Below, piece by piece: positions 1 through 6,181 of a stretch of DNA of 11,465 nt; position 1 is the stretch's first letter, and each line of letters opens with the position of its first letter. Origin of the DNA: Scatosoma sp045655705 (GTDB taxonomy: Bacteria; Bacillota; Clostridia; Christensenellales; Borkfalkiaceae); contig JAZOPU010000126.1 in the NCBI GenBank assembly GCA_045655705.1, positions 1 through 11,465 on the forward strand, in the 5' to 3' direction. Both the position numbers and the translations under genes were made by a program. The notes beneath the pieces are model-generated. The model saw nothing but the letters and a program-made list of their open reading frames with translations. It did not search any database and had not been told where the DNA came from.

Positions 1-21
1 GCTTTTTTGAACGTAGGGGTA

Positions 22-27
22 TATAAT
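22..27 (+). promoter_or_regulatory. -10 box of the folT/riboswitch promoter
   Basis: A perfect TATAAT lies at 22-27, which predicts a transcription start near 33-35, just where the THF aptamer begins. With normal 16-18 bp spacing the -35 hexamer would fall at or before base 1, so it cannot be judged here. The T-run at 3-8 may be the tail of an upstream intrinsic terminator, but its stem is outside the window. Confidence 0.7.
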
Positions 28-34
28 AGATACA

Positions 35-136
35 CAAGAGTAGCCTTTTGCGCGTAAAGTGTCGCCGAACGGGACGTTGTCGGCGAACGAAAGAAAACAG
101 GAAAGAAGTTTTCTGCGGTGCAGGGGCGCGTCCGCT
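35..136 (+). promoter_or_regulatory. Tetrahydrofolate (THF) riboswitch aptamer
   Basis: This leader matches the THF (folT-type) riboswitch class that senses reduced folates in Firmicutes. Conserved blocks appear in the expected order: AGAGTAG (37-43), CGCGTAAAGTG (51-61), GGGACGTTG (71-79), ACGAA (87-91), GCGGTG (115-120) and TCCGCT (131-136). The folds agree. CCTTT 44-48 pairs with AGGGG 122-126. TCGCCGA 62-68 pairs perfectly with TCGGCGA 80-86 around an 11-nt loop. AGAAAAC 92-98 pairs with GTTTTCT 108-114. The diagnostic long-range pseudoknot is GGACG 72-76 with CGTCC 129-133. From memory, described aptamers carry GGAUG/CAUCC there, so this looks like a compensatory change. P1 appears very short (A37-T136, G38-C135). 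The next gene encodes a FolT-like folate transporter component, as is typical for this class. Confidence 0.93.
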
Positions 137-194
137 AAAAACGGGGCGAAGATAACGCCCAATAGCTCGCGGACCTCTCAAAAGGAGGTTTTTT
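130..194 (+). promoter_or_regulatory. Expression platform: SD-sequestering / terminator-like hairpin with competing pairing
   Basis: Downstream of the aptamer, GGACCTCT (171-178) pairs with GGAGGTTT (184-191) around loop CAAAA. This buries the folT Shine-Dalgarno GGAGG (184-188). A T-run (189-194) follows the stem, so it could also act as an intrinsic terminator. An alternative pairing, GTCCGC (130-135) with GCGGAC (169-174), would consume the 5' side of that hairpin and expose the SD. It also uses the same bases as the aptamer pseudoknot (129-133), so the two states exclude each other. A local GGGCG/CGCCC hairpin (144-148 with 156-160) brings the two halves together. Inferred logic: folate bound, pseudoknot formed, SD hidden, folT off. 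Pairings are read by eye; whether control is translational, transcriptional or both is undecided. Confidence 0.7.
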
Positions 195-197
195 ATT

Positions 198-797
198 ATG
201 CAAAACACAAAAGAAAACGGGCAAAAAATGCCTTGGTGGAAACGGTTGTTGTTTTCCCGCACGCTCAAAGAAAAAAACAAGAGCCACAAGGTGGCGTATA
301 TCGCCGTAATGACCGCGCTCACCGTGGTCGTGAACGCCTTGGAAATCAAGTTCGGCGGTATTCAATTTTCGCTCACGATTTTTATCGCCGCGTTTGCGGG
401 CTTGTACTTGGGTGCGGTTTCGGGGTTTTGCTGTTGTTTTTTGGGGGACATGATTGGGTTCTTCCTTCACCCGTTCGGGGAATATTCCCCGTGGATAGGC
501 ATAGCAACGGGCTTGATGGCGTTTTTGATCGCGCTGTGCTTACTGCTGCCCAAGGCGAAAAAATACTTGTCCTTCTATTTGATTTTGGGTTGTTTGGCGA
601 TCTTTATCGTTTGCACCTGCGGGATCACGACTTTGTATCTCAATAAAGTTTGGTATAAGAGTATGACCTATCGGGAATGTCTTGTCATGCGGTTGTTCGC
701 GCAAGGACAGGTATGGAATTCCGTCGTCAACAGCGCGCTTACCGTCGTTGTGTTGCCACTCTTGGTGAAAGTAAAGCCTTTGCGGATAATTGTGTGA
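198..797 (+). CDS. folT: Folate ECF transporter S component (FolT-like)
   Basis: Predicted membrane substrate-binding (S) subunit of an energy-coupling factor vitamin transporter, 199 aa, most likely for folates. After a basic soluble N-terminus (about residues 1-30) come roughly five to six hydrophobic segments (about 32-48, 58-76, 79-90, 100-117, 125-148, 171-190). Segment 1 holds an AxxxA element (A36-A40) of the kind S components use to contact the EcfT subunit. The stretch GDMIGFFLHPFGEYSPW (83-99) resembles the conserved D-x-I-G-F-x-x-x-P-x-G region of FolT-type S components. The start is set by GGAGG at 184-188, nine bases before ATG 198. No EcfA or EcfT genes are in the window, so it probably shares an energizing module encoded elsewhere (group II ECF). 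The upstream THF riboswitch is the main evidence for folate rather than another vitamin. It is transcribed alone, with a terminator following. Confidence 0.87.
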   Translation: MQNTKENGQKMPWWKRLLFSRTLKEKNKSHKVAYIAVMTALTVVVNALEIKFGGIQFSLTIFIAAFAGLYLGAVSGFCCCFLGDMIGFFLHPFGEYSPWIGIATGLMAFLIALCLLLPKAKKYLSFYLILGCLAIFIVCTCGITTLYLNKVWYKSMTYRECLVMRLFAQGQVWNSVVNSALTVVVLPLLVKVKPLRIIV

Positions 798-803
798 AAT
801 ATT

Positions 804-839
804 AAAAAAATCGTCGCGGGTTGTTGACGATTTTTTTTT
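804..839 (+). terminator. Intrinsic terminator after folT
   Basis: A-run plus TCGTC (804-815) pairs with GACGA plus T-run (826-837) around a 10-nt loop, giving up to 12 bp. Nine consecutive Ts (831-839) follow the GC part of the stem. It lies 6 bases after the folT stop. Because of the flanking A and T runs the element is nearly symmetric, but no minus-strand gene needs it. Confidence 0.85.
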
Positions 840-852
840 CGTGTGCTATAAT
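824..852 (+). promoter_or_regulatory. Sigma-70/SigA-type promoter for the lgt operon
   Basis: TTGACG (824-829), a 17-bp spacer and TATAAT (847-852) form a near-consensus promoter. TGC directly before the -10 gives an extended -10. The predicted start is near 858-860, which leaves a leader of about 27 nt before lgt. The -35 hexamer is made from the 3' arm of the folT terminator. Confidence 0.87.
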
Positions 853-886
853 AATAAGGAAAATAAAGCAAAAATAAGGAGTTATT

Positions 887-1681
887 ATGTTACCCGATAA
901 AATATTTGGTCTTTTCTATATGTACGGGCTTATGATCGGTATCGGCATACTCGCTTGCTTTGGCGTGATTTTTTATTACGGCAAGAAGAAAAACATAGAA
1001 GAAAAATTTATTGATTTTATTTTTTATAACGCGATTGCTTCGATTATCGTGGGTTTTGGGGCGGCGGCGCTCTTTCAAGCGACGTATGATTATATCGAAA
1101 ACCCCAAAGCAGGATTTAATCTCGACGGCAGTATCACCTTTATCGGCGGTTTGATCGGCGGTGTGGCGTGCTTTTTAATCGTGTACGCGATCCTTAGAAA
1201 ACGTTTTAAAACCAAGCTTTTCCAAGTTTTGTCCATGCCCCCGTGCGCCATTTTAATTGCGCACGCGTTCGGGCGCGTGGGTTGCTTTTTCGCGGGCTGT
1301 TGCTACGGCAAGGAAACGGATAGCTTTTTGGGCGTACAGTTTCCCGATCTTCCCCACCCCGTGCACGCAACGCAGTTATACGAAGCGGCGTTTTTATTCA
1401 TACTGTTCGCGATATGTTTTTATTTGCTTATGAAAAAGGATTTCAAGCATAATATGTCCGTGTATTTGATTTGCTATGGTATATTCCGTTTTTGTATCGA
1501 GTTCTTGCGCGACGATTCGCGCGGTGCGCTCGTGGGCGGAATTTCGCCGTCGCAGTTTTGGTCGATTATTATGGTGGTTGCGGGTGTAGGGCTTATCTTT
1601 CTTGTGGAATGGCTTTATAAAAAATACCCGCAAGAGAAAATACAACAAACGGAAGAAGAAACCAAGGAGATAGAAGAATGA
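887..1681 (+). CDS. lgt: Prolipoprotein diacylglyceryl transferase, divergent Lgt family
   Basis: Polytopic membrane protein of 264 aa in the Lgt family, which moves diacylglyceryl from phosphatidylglycerol to the lipobox cysteine of prelipoproteins. Visible landmarks are YGLM (13-16), IGGLIGG (86-92), HAFGRVGCFFAGCCYG (126-141), HPVHATQLYE (157-166) and YGIFRFCIEFLRDD (197-210). The Arg corresponding to E. coli R143 (R130), the Gly for G154 (G141) and the R-x3-E pair for R239/E243 (R201/E205) are present. Residues matching E. coli H103, N146 and E151 are instead I86, C133 and C138. This is a Cys-rich variant I recall from other anaerobes. Start: AAGGAG at 876-881, 5 nt before ATG. The stop overlaps the pncB start as ATGA. 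Co-transcription with lspA supports a role in lipoprotein maturation, but activity is not proven by motif alone. Confidence 0.85.
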   Translation: MLPDKIFGLFYMYGLMIGIGILACFGVIFYYGKKKNIEEKFIDFIFYNAIASIIVGFGAAALFQATYDYIENPKAGFNLDGSITFIGGLIGGVACFLIVYAILRKRFKTKLFQVLSMPPCAILIAHAFGRVGCFFAGCCYGKETDSFLGVQFPDLPHPVHATQLYEAAFLFILFAICFYLLMKKDFKHNMSVYLICYGIFRFCIEFLRDDSRGALVGGISPSQFWSIIMVVAGVGLIFLVEWLYKKYPQEKIQQTEEETKEIEE

Positions 1682-3144
1682 GAAATTTAACCTTACTTAC
1701 CGATTTATATCAACTGACGATGGGTTATGGCTTTTATAGACAAAACAAGCACGAAGAAGAAGTGGTTTTCGACCTGTTTTTCCGAAAAAACGCGCTCATC
1801 ACCTATTCAGTTGCCGCAGGGCTTGAACAGGCAATGGATTATCTTTTAAACTGGCATTTCGACGAAGAAGATATTGCGTATCTTCGTTCGCTGAACTTAT
1901 TTAGCGAAGATTTCCTTGACTATCTTAAAAATATGAAATTCACGGGCGACGTCTACGCTGTGCGCGAAGGCGAGCCTGTATTCCCTGGTGAGCCTATTTT
2001 GACGGTGAAAGCACCGCTTATCCAAGCGCAGTTTGCAGAAACCGCGCTACTCAATATTATCAATCACCAAACGCTGATTGCAACGAAATCGTCGAAGATT
2101 TGTCGCGCAACGGCGGGACAAGGCGTTGTGATGGAGTTTGGTTTACGCCGTGCGCAAGCACCGGATGCGGGTATCTACGGCGCGCGTGCAGCGATTATCG
2201 GCGGTTGCTCTTCGACGTCCAACGTCATTGCAGGGCAAATGTTTAACGTGCCCGTTGCAGGTACGATGGCGCATAGCTGGGTAATGGACTATCCAAACGA
2301 ATACGAAGCGTTCAAGGCGTATGCGCAGGCGTATCCCGATAACTGTTTGTTGCTCGTCGATACCTACGACACGCTCCGTAGCGGTATTCCCAACGCAATT
2401 AAGGTATTCAAAGAATTAAAAGCCCAAGGACATAAACCCAAAGGTGTGAGATTGGATAGCGGCGACTTGGCGTATTTGTCCAAAAAAGCGCGTAAAATGT
2501 TAGACGAAGCGGGCTTCCCCGAAGCGATTGTTTGCGTGTCGGGGGACTTAGATGAACGCTCGATCAATTCCCTTATTCAGCAGGGAGCAAAGATCGGTTC
2601 GTGGGGGGTAGGTACGCGTTTAATCACTTCCGAAGACCTGCCCGCTCTTGGCGGTGTGTATAAGCTTGCGGCGGTGTTAGACGAAAACGGCAACGTTACG
2701 CCCAAGATCAAGCTTTCGGATAATACGGCGAAAATCACCAACCCGTCCTTTAAGAAATTATACCGCTTATACGATCGCGAAAATGGAATGGCGATCGCCG
2801 ATCTTATCACGCTCAAAGACGAAACGGTGGACGATAGCAAGCCTTTGACGATTTTCCATCCTGTGGAAACTTGGAAAACGCACGAAGTGGAAAATTTCTG
2901 CGCGGAAGAATTGCAACACACGATCGTGAAAAACGGAAAACTCGTTTATGATTTCCCCAAGCTTACGGATATTCGTGAGTTTTCCAAAGGTCAGCTTGCA
3001 AAGTTCTGGGAAGAATATTTGCGTTTGGATATGCCACAGGTTTATAAAGTCGACCTTTCGGACAAGTTACACACGTTAAAGACGGAAATGATCGACGGTA
3101 TTAGAAAGAAAGCGGCGAAAAAGGAGAACGGATATGGAGAATAA
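1678..3144 (+). CDS. pncB: Nicotinate phosphoribosyltransferase
   Basis: Cytosolic enzyme (EC 6.3.4.21) that joins nicotinate to PRPP, with ATP hydrolysis, to form nicotinate mononucleotide in the Preiss-Handler salvage route to NAD. The 488-aa length fits the family. It opens with LLTDLYQLTMGYGFY (6-20), the family N-terminal signature. Then come FGLRRAQAPD (154-163), GTMAHSW (195-201) with H199 as the likely phosphorylated catalytic histidine, VDTYDTL (227-233), RLDSGD (248-253) of the PRPP/nicotinate site, and the WGVGTRL segment (about 309-315) that binds phosphate. The start overlaps the lgt stop by 4 nt (ATGA), with AAGGAG at 1664-1669. The last 11 nt overlap lspA. Translation is therefore coupled both ways. 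Its place between two lipoprotein-processing genes is unusual; no direct functional link is visible. Confidence 0.96.
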   Translation: MRNLTLLTDLYQLTMGYGFYRQNKHEEEVVFDLFFRKNALITYSVAAGLEQAMDYLLNWHFDEEDIAYLRSLNLFSEDFLDYLKNMKFTGDVYAVREGEPVFPGEPILTVKAPLIQAQFAETALLNIINHQTLIATKSSKICRATAGQGVVMEFGLRRAQAPDAGIYGARAAIIGGCSSTSNVIAGQMFNVPVAGTMAHSWVMDYPNEYEAFKAYAQAYPDNCLLLVDTYDTLRSGIPNAIKVFKELKAQGHKPKGVRLDSGDLAYLSKKARKMLDEAGFPEAIVCVSGDLDERSINSLIQQGAKIGSWGVGTRLITSEDLPALGGVYKLAAVLDENGNVTPKIKLSDNTAKITNPSFKKLYRLYDRENGMAIADLITLKDETVDDSKPLTIFHPVETWKTHEVENFCAEELQHTIVKNGKLVYDFPKLTDIREFSKGQLAKFWEEYLRLDMPQVYKVDLSDKLHTLKTEMIDGIRKKAAKKENGYGE

Positions 3145-3781
3145 GCATTCGCTCAAAGGCTCGCGTCTTTGGGGCGTGTTGCTCTTTGCTATTCTCGTCT
3201 TTATCGATCAAATCACCAAGATCGTGGCGGACGTATATTTTGGCAACGTGCCGAGCGCGCCCGAGAGTATCGCGATTATCCCCGGGGTTATCGAACTGAC
3301 GATGGAATATAACCGCGGTATCGCGTTTAGTATGTTTTCGGGCGCAGGGCAAGCAGGAAAGATAGCGATAGTCGTGGGTACGGCGCTCATTATGCTCGCC
3401 GTTTCCGTTGTTTATTTTAAAATAGACAAACGCCGTACGCTACTTCGCATTGCGCTCATTTTAATCGTTGCAGGCGGTGTGGGCAATTTGATTGATAGGG
3501 TATATTATCAAGTTTGGGATCCTGCTACGGCAACGGGCTTTCGCGACGGTGTGCGCGATATGGTGCGCGTGGATTTTAAAATCGTGGATTTCGGCGTTTG
3601 CAATTTTGCCGATTTCTTCATTTCGGGTGGCGCGGTGCTCTTTATCTTATCCTTACTCTTTTTTGACAAAGATGCGATCTTCCCCGTAGGGGAAAAATAT
3701 AAAGCTTTGGCGAAAGAAGCGCAGGACGCGGAAGAAAAGAAAAAAACGGAAAAAGAGGCGAAAAAAAGCGTCAATGGATAA
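3134..3781 (+). CDS. lspA: Lipoprotein signal peptidase (signal peptidase II)
   Basis: Membrane aspartyl protease that removes the signal peptide from diacylglyceryl-modified prolipoproteins, the step after Lgt. Visible are FIDQITKIV (23-31), the EYNRGIAFSMF motif (58-68) and the two catalytic aspartates, D121 in GGVGNLIDRV (114-123) and D160 in FGVCNFADFF (153-162). Four hydrophobic helices lie at about 11-28, 76-94, 103-119 and 163-177. Two oddities stand out. The aspartates are 39 residues apart instead of about 27 in B. subtilis, owing to an insert around YYQVWDPATATGFRDG (124-139). There is also a charged Lys/Glu/Ala-rich tail (about 188-215), which makes the protein 215 aa against the usual 150-165. 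AAGGAG at 3121-3126 sits 7 nt before the ATG. The gene overlaps pncB by 11 nt and rluD by 8 nt. Confidence 0.95.
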   Translation: MENKHSLKGSRLWGVLLFAILVFIDQITKIVADVYFGNVPSAPESIAIIPGVIELTMEYNRGIAFSMFSGAGQAGKIAIVVGTALIMLAVSVVYFKIDKRRTLLRIALILIVAGGVGNLIDRVYYQVWDPATATGFRDGVRDMVRVDFKIVDFGVCNFADFFISGGAVLFILSLLFFDKDAIFPVGEKYKALAKEAQDAEEKKKTEKEAKKSVNG

Positions 3782-4739
3782 ACGGCTTTATATTGCGGAA
3801 AACGGTTATAAACGCTTAGACGCCTTTTTGAGCGAGCAAACGGACGAGTTTACCCGTTCACGGATTAAAAAACTTATCGAGGACGGGTGCGTTTGCGTAA
3901 ACGGTGAAATCGTAAAAAAAGCGGGCGCGGACGTGAAAGCGGGCGCGTGTGTGGAGCTTACCGTGCCCGAAGCCGTCGAATACGCCGTGCGCGCGGAAAA
4001 TATTCCGATAGATATTATCTATCAAGACGACGATTTGGCGGTTGTGAATAAACCCAAAGGTATGACCGTGCACGTTGGCAACGGCAACGAAAGCGGTACG
4101 CTCGTGAACGCGTTGCTGTTTGCGCTCGATAGTTTGAGCGGGATTGGCGGGGTGTTAAGACCTGGGATCGTGCACCGTATTGATAAGGACACGACGGGAC
4201 TTTTGGTGGTTGCGAAAAACGACAAGGCGCACGTGTCTTTGGCTGGACAAATTGCGAACAAGACCTGCCACCGCACTTATTTCGCGCTTTTGGAAGGAAA
4301 TTTAAAAACAGATAGCGGACGAGTGGTTACGGATATAGGACGGCATCCAACCGATCGCTTAAAAATGGCGGTATTACCAGATGGAAAGGGTAAAATTGCC
4401 ATCACCGACTTTGAAGTAGTGGAACGCTTTGGCTCGGAATACACCCTTTGCAAATTTATCCTGCAAACGGGTAGAACGCACCAAATCCGCGTGCACGCCA
4501 AGCATTTAGGACATCCCGTAGCGGGAGATCTTGTATACGGTTATAAAAAGCAAAAACTTGGTGTGGAAGGACAGCTTTTGCACGCGGCGAGATTAGAGCT
4601 TACCCACCCGCAAAGCGGAGAGAAAATGACGTTCAACGCACCCCTGCCCCCCGTATTTTTAGAAATATTGCAAAAATTAAGCGCTAAATTCAGCGTGGAT
4701 TATGAACGGATAAAAGGGGAAATACAACTTGGCGAGTGA
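3774..4739 (+). CDS. rluD: RluA/RluD-family pseudouridine synthase
   Basis: RNA-modifying enzyme of 321 aa that isomerizes specific uridines, probably in 23S rRNA. An N-terminal S4 RNA-binding domain (about 13-63, RLDAFLSE, SRIKKLIEDGCVCVNG) precedes the catalytic domain. This contains VNKPKGMTVH (91-100), GIVHRIDKDTTGLLVVAKN (131-149) with D137 as the catalytic aspartate, and QTGRTHQIRVH (231-241). The lspA-rluA/rluD pairing is common in Firmicutes, where the homologue is often named ylyB or rluD. The exact target uridine cannot be read from sequence, so the symbol denotes the family. The start codon lies inside the last codons of lspA (8-nt overlap). The only SD-like sequence (AGAGG, 3754-3758) is about 15 nt away, so translation probably depends on coupling to lspA. 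Confidence 0.92.
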   Translation: MDKRLYIAENGYKRLDAFLSEQTDEFTRSRIKKLIEDGCVCVNGEIVKKAGADVKAGACVELTVPEAVEYAVRAENIPIDIIYQDDDLAVVNKPKGMTVHVGNGNESGTLVNALLFALDSLSGIGGVLRPGIVHRIDKDTTGLLVVAKNDKAHVSLAGQIANKTCHRTYFALLEGNLKTDSGRVVTDIGRHPTDRLKMAVLPDGKGKIAITDFEVVERFGSEYTLCKFILQTGRTHQIRVHAKHLGHPVAGDLVYGYKKQKLGVEGQLLHAARLELTHPQSGEKMTFNAPLPPVFLEILQKLSAKFSVDYERIKGEIQLGE

Positions 4740-4788
4740 TTTATTGGCTCGGTTGTGTATGCAGTGTGATTTAAAATAAGGAAAACGG

Positions 4789-4826
4789 AAAAAGGGGATT
4801 TTTTGGAAATACCCCTTTTTTTCTTT
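4789..4826 (+). terminator. Intrinsic terminator of the lgt-pncB-lspA-rluD operon
   Basis: AAAAAGGGG (4789-4797) pairs with CCCCTTTTT (4812-4820). ATTT/AAAT extends the stem inward (4798-4801 with 4807-4810), with A4811 bulged. The stem ends in a T-rich tail TTTTTTTCTTT (4816-4826). The preceding 49 bases after the rluD stop show nothing I can name. Confidence 0.88.
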
Positions 4827-4852
4827 GCAAATTATAAAAAAAATGGTATAAT
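4824..4852 (+). promoter_or_regulatory. Promoter of the COG1625-der-plsY-trkAH unit
   Basis: A perfect TATAAT (4847-4852) with an extended -10 TGG (4844-4846) lies 17 bp after a weak -35, TTTGCA (4824-4829), that sits in the T-tail of the terminator. The predicted transcription start is 4858-4861, at or within 3 nt of the next start codon (4861). Confidence 0.8.
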
Positions 4853-4860
4853 GACTATGT

Positions 4861-6180
4861 ATGTTGAAAATTACAAAGGTAAAACGGAATACGATCGCCA
4901 AGGCGCTTGGCGTGGAAGTCGGGGACGAGATATTGTCTTTCGATAATTTACCTTGCGAAGACGAGCTGGATTATTTATATTATAGTGAGCAAGAACGCTT
5001 TGTTATGCAAATCAAAGACCGTCGCACGGGCGAGATTAGAGATTTGCAGGTGGAAAAGCAAGCGGGCGAAGATTTAGGCTTGGCGTTTGTCAAGGTTTGC
5101 GATATCCGCACCTGTCATAATCGTTGCGTGTTTTGTTTCGTTGATCAAATGCCCAAGGGTATGCGGGAAAGCTTATACGTAAAAGACGACGATTACAATA
5201 TGAGTTTCGCTTGCGGGAATTTCGTAACGCTCACCAACTTATCTAATGAAAGCTTGCAAAGAATTATCCGCTTACAGCTTTCGCCTTTATATATTTCCGT
5301 GCATACGACAAACCCTGATTTAAGGGTAAAACTGCTTCGTAACCGCCACGCGGGGAAAATTGCAAAGCAAATAGAAACGCTTGCAAAAGCGAATATCCAA
5401 ATGCATTGCCAAGCGGTGATCGTGCCCGGGGAGAACGACGGAGAAGAACTGGAAAAAACCGCGCGCGAGCTGTTCAAACACTATCCCGCCGTGCGAGATC
5501 TTGCGGTTGTGCCCACGGGGCTTACCAAATACCGCTTGGGCTTGTATGAAATCCAAGACGTGGATAAGACGTACAGCGAAAAACTTTTGGATTTGGTGGA
5601 TAGACTGAACGCGGAATTTAAAGTCAACTTTCTATTGCCTGCCGACGAATATTTCGTCAAAGCGGAGAGAACGTTTAAAAATCCGTCCTTTTACGGGGAG
5701 TTTGAACAAATTGAAAACGGGATCGGTATGACGTCCAAGTTTATTGCAGAAACGGAAAACGCGCTTGCGGAAGTTTCTCAAAAGCTTAAAAAACCCAAGA
5801 AATCCCTACTTATTAGCGGGGTTTCCGCGAAGAAAGTCAACGAAGAGATTGTAAAAAAGTGCAATGAAAAAATTGCAGGCTTGACGGCGAGTGTGTTGGC
5901 GGTGGAAAACGACTTTTTCGGGCATACCGTCACTTGTACGGGCTTGCTCACAGGCGAAGATATTTGCAAGGCGATTGAAAATTACCGCGCAAACGGCGGG
6001 AATTTTGACGAGATCGTTTTGGCTGGCAACACAATGAAAGAATTTGAAGAAGTATTCCTGTGCGGAATGACGCTTGCAAAAATGAAGAAAAGACTTGGTT
6101 TTAAAAACATTCGAGTAAACCGCGACGGCGGAAACGGACTTGTGGACATTTTGTCTACGGACGGAAAAAAGAGGAGGTAA
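4861..6180 (+). CDS. COG1625 / DUF512 family PDZ and radical-SAM-like Fe-S protein
   Basis: A 439-aa cytosolic protein of the widespread but poorly understood DUF512 family, often annotated as radical SAM/FeS oxidoreductase. Order of parts: a PDZ-like N-terminus (1-60, with VKRNTIAKALGVEVGDEILSF at 7-27), a CX3CX2C cluster motif CHNRCVFC (C85, C89, C92) followed by FVDQMPKGMR (93-102) and LYVKDDDY (105-112), a radical-SAM-like region (about 113-260), and a C-terminal DUF512 region ending IRVNRDGGNGLVDI (417-430). Its biochemical role is unknown to me. Its recurrent place next to der suggests ribosome or translation biology, which is inference. The first ATG matches the family's normal N-terminus (MLKITKV). 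It has no Shine-Dalgarno sequence, and the -10 box ends only 8 nt upstream, so the mRNA is probably leaderless. Its last codons carry the der SD. Confidence 0.9.
   Translation: MLKITKVKRNTIAKALGVEVGDEILSFDNLPCEDELDYLYYSEQERFVMQIKDRRTGEIRDLQVEKQAGEDLGLAFVKVCDIRTCHNRCVFCFVDQMPKGMRESLYVKDDDYNMSFACGNFVTLTNLSNESLQRIIRLQLSPLYISVHTTNPDLRVKLLRNRHAGKIAKQIETLAKANIQMHCQAVIVPGENDGEELEKTARELFKHYPAVRDLAVVPTGLTKYRLGLYEIQDVDKTYSEKLLDLVDRLNAEFKVNFLLPADEYFVKAERTFKNPSFYGEFEQIENGIGMTSKFIAETENALAEVSQKLKKPKKSLLISGVSAKKVNEEIVKKCNEKIAGLTASVLAVENDFFGHTVTCTGLLTGEDICKAIENYRANGGNFDEIVLAGNTMKEFEEVFLCGMTLAKMKKRLGFKNIRVNRDGGNGLVDILSTDGKKRR
6172..6177 (+). promoter_or_regulatory. Shine-Dalgarno that sets the der start
   Basis: AGGAGG lies in the last codons of the COG1625 gene, immediately before its TAA (6178-6180), and only 4 nt before ATG 6182. 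The spacing is short. The stop and start are separated by a single base, which suggests termination-reinitiation coupling. An in-frame ATG at 6140 exists but has no SD and would add 14 residues before the conserved Der N-terminus. Confidence 0.75.
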
Positions 6181-6181
6181 T

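Noticed and set aside
59..646. 195-aa + strand open frame across the riboswitch and folT
   Set aside because: It overlaps the aptamer and folT in another frame, has no SD, and gives a low-complexity Arg/Gly-rich protein with no family look.
4729..4779. 16-codon TTG-started frame after AGGGG, overlapping the rluD end
   Set aside because: The product (MASDLLARLCMQCDLK if initiated) resembles nothing I know, the start is weak, and such a short frame is expected by chance.
5791..5824. Hairpin AAACCC/GGGTTT inside the COG1625 gene
   Set aside because: It has no T-tract after it and a long loop; it lies in well-conserved coding sequence, so it is not called a terminator.
6140..6181. Earlier ATG as start of der
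   Set aside because: It adds 14 residues before the conserved N-terminus, lacks an SD, and overlaps the COG1625 coding end. ATG 6182 has AGGAGG upstream.
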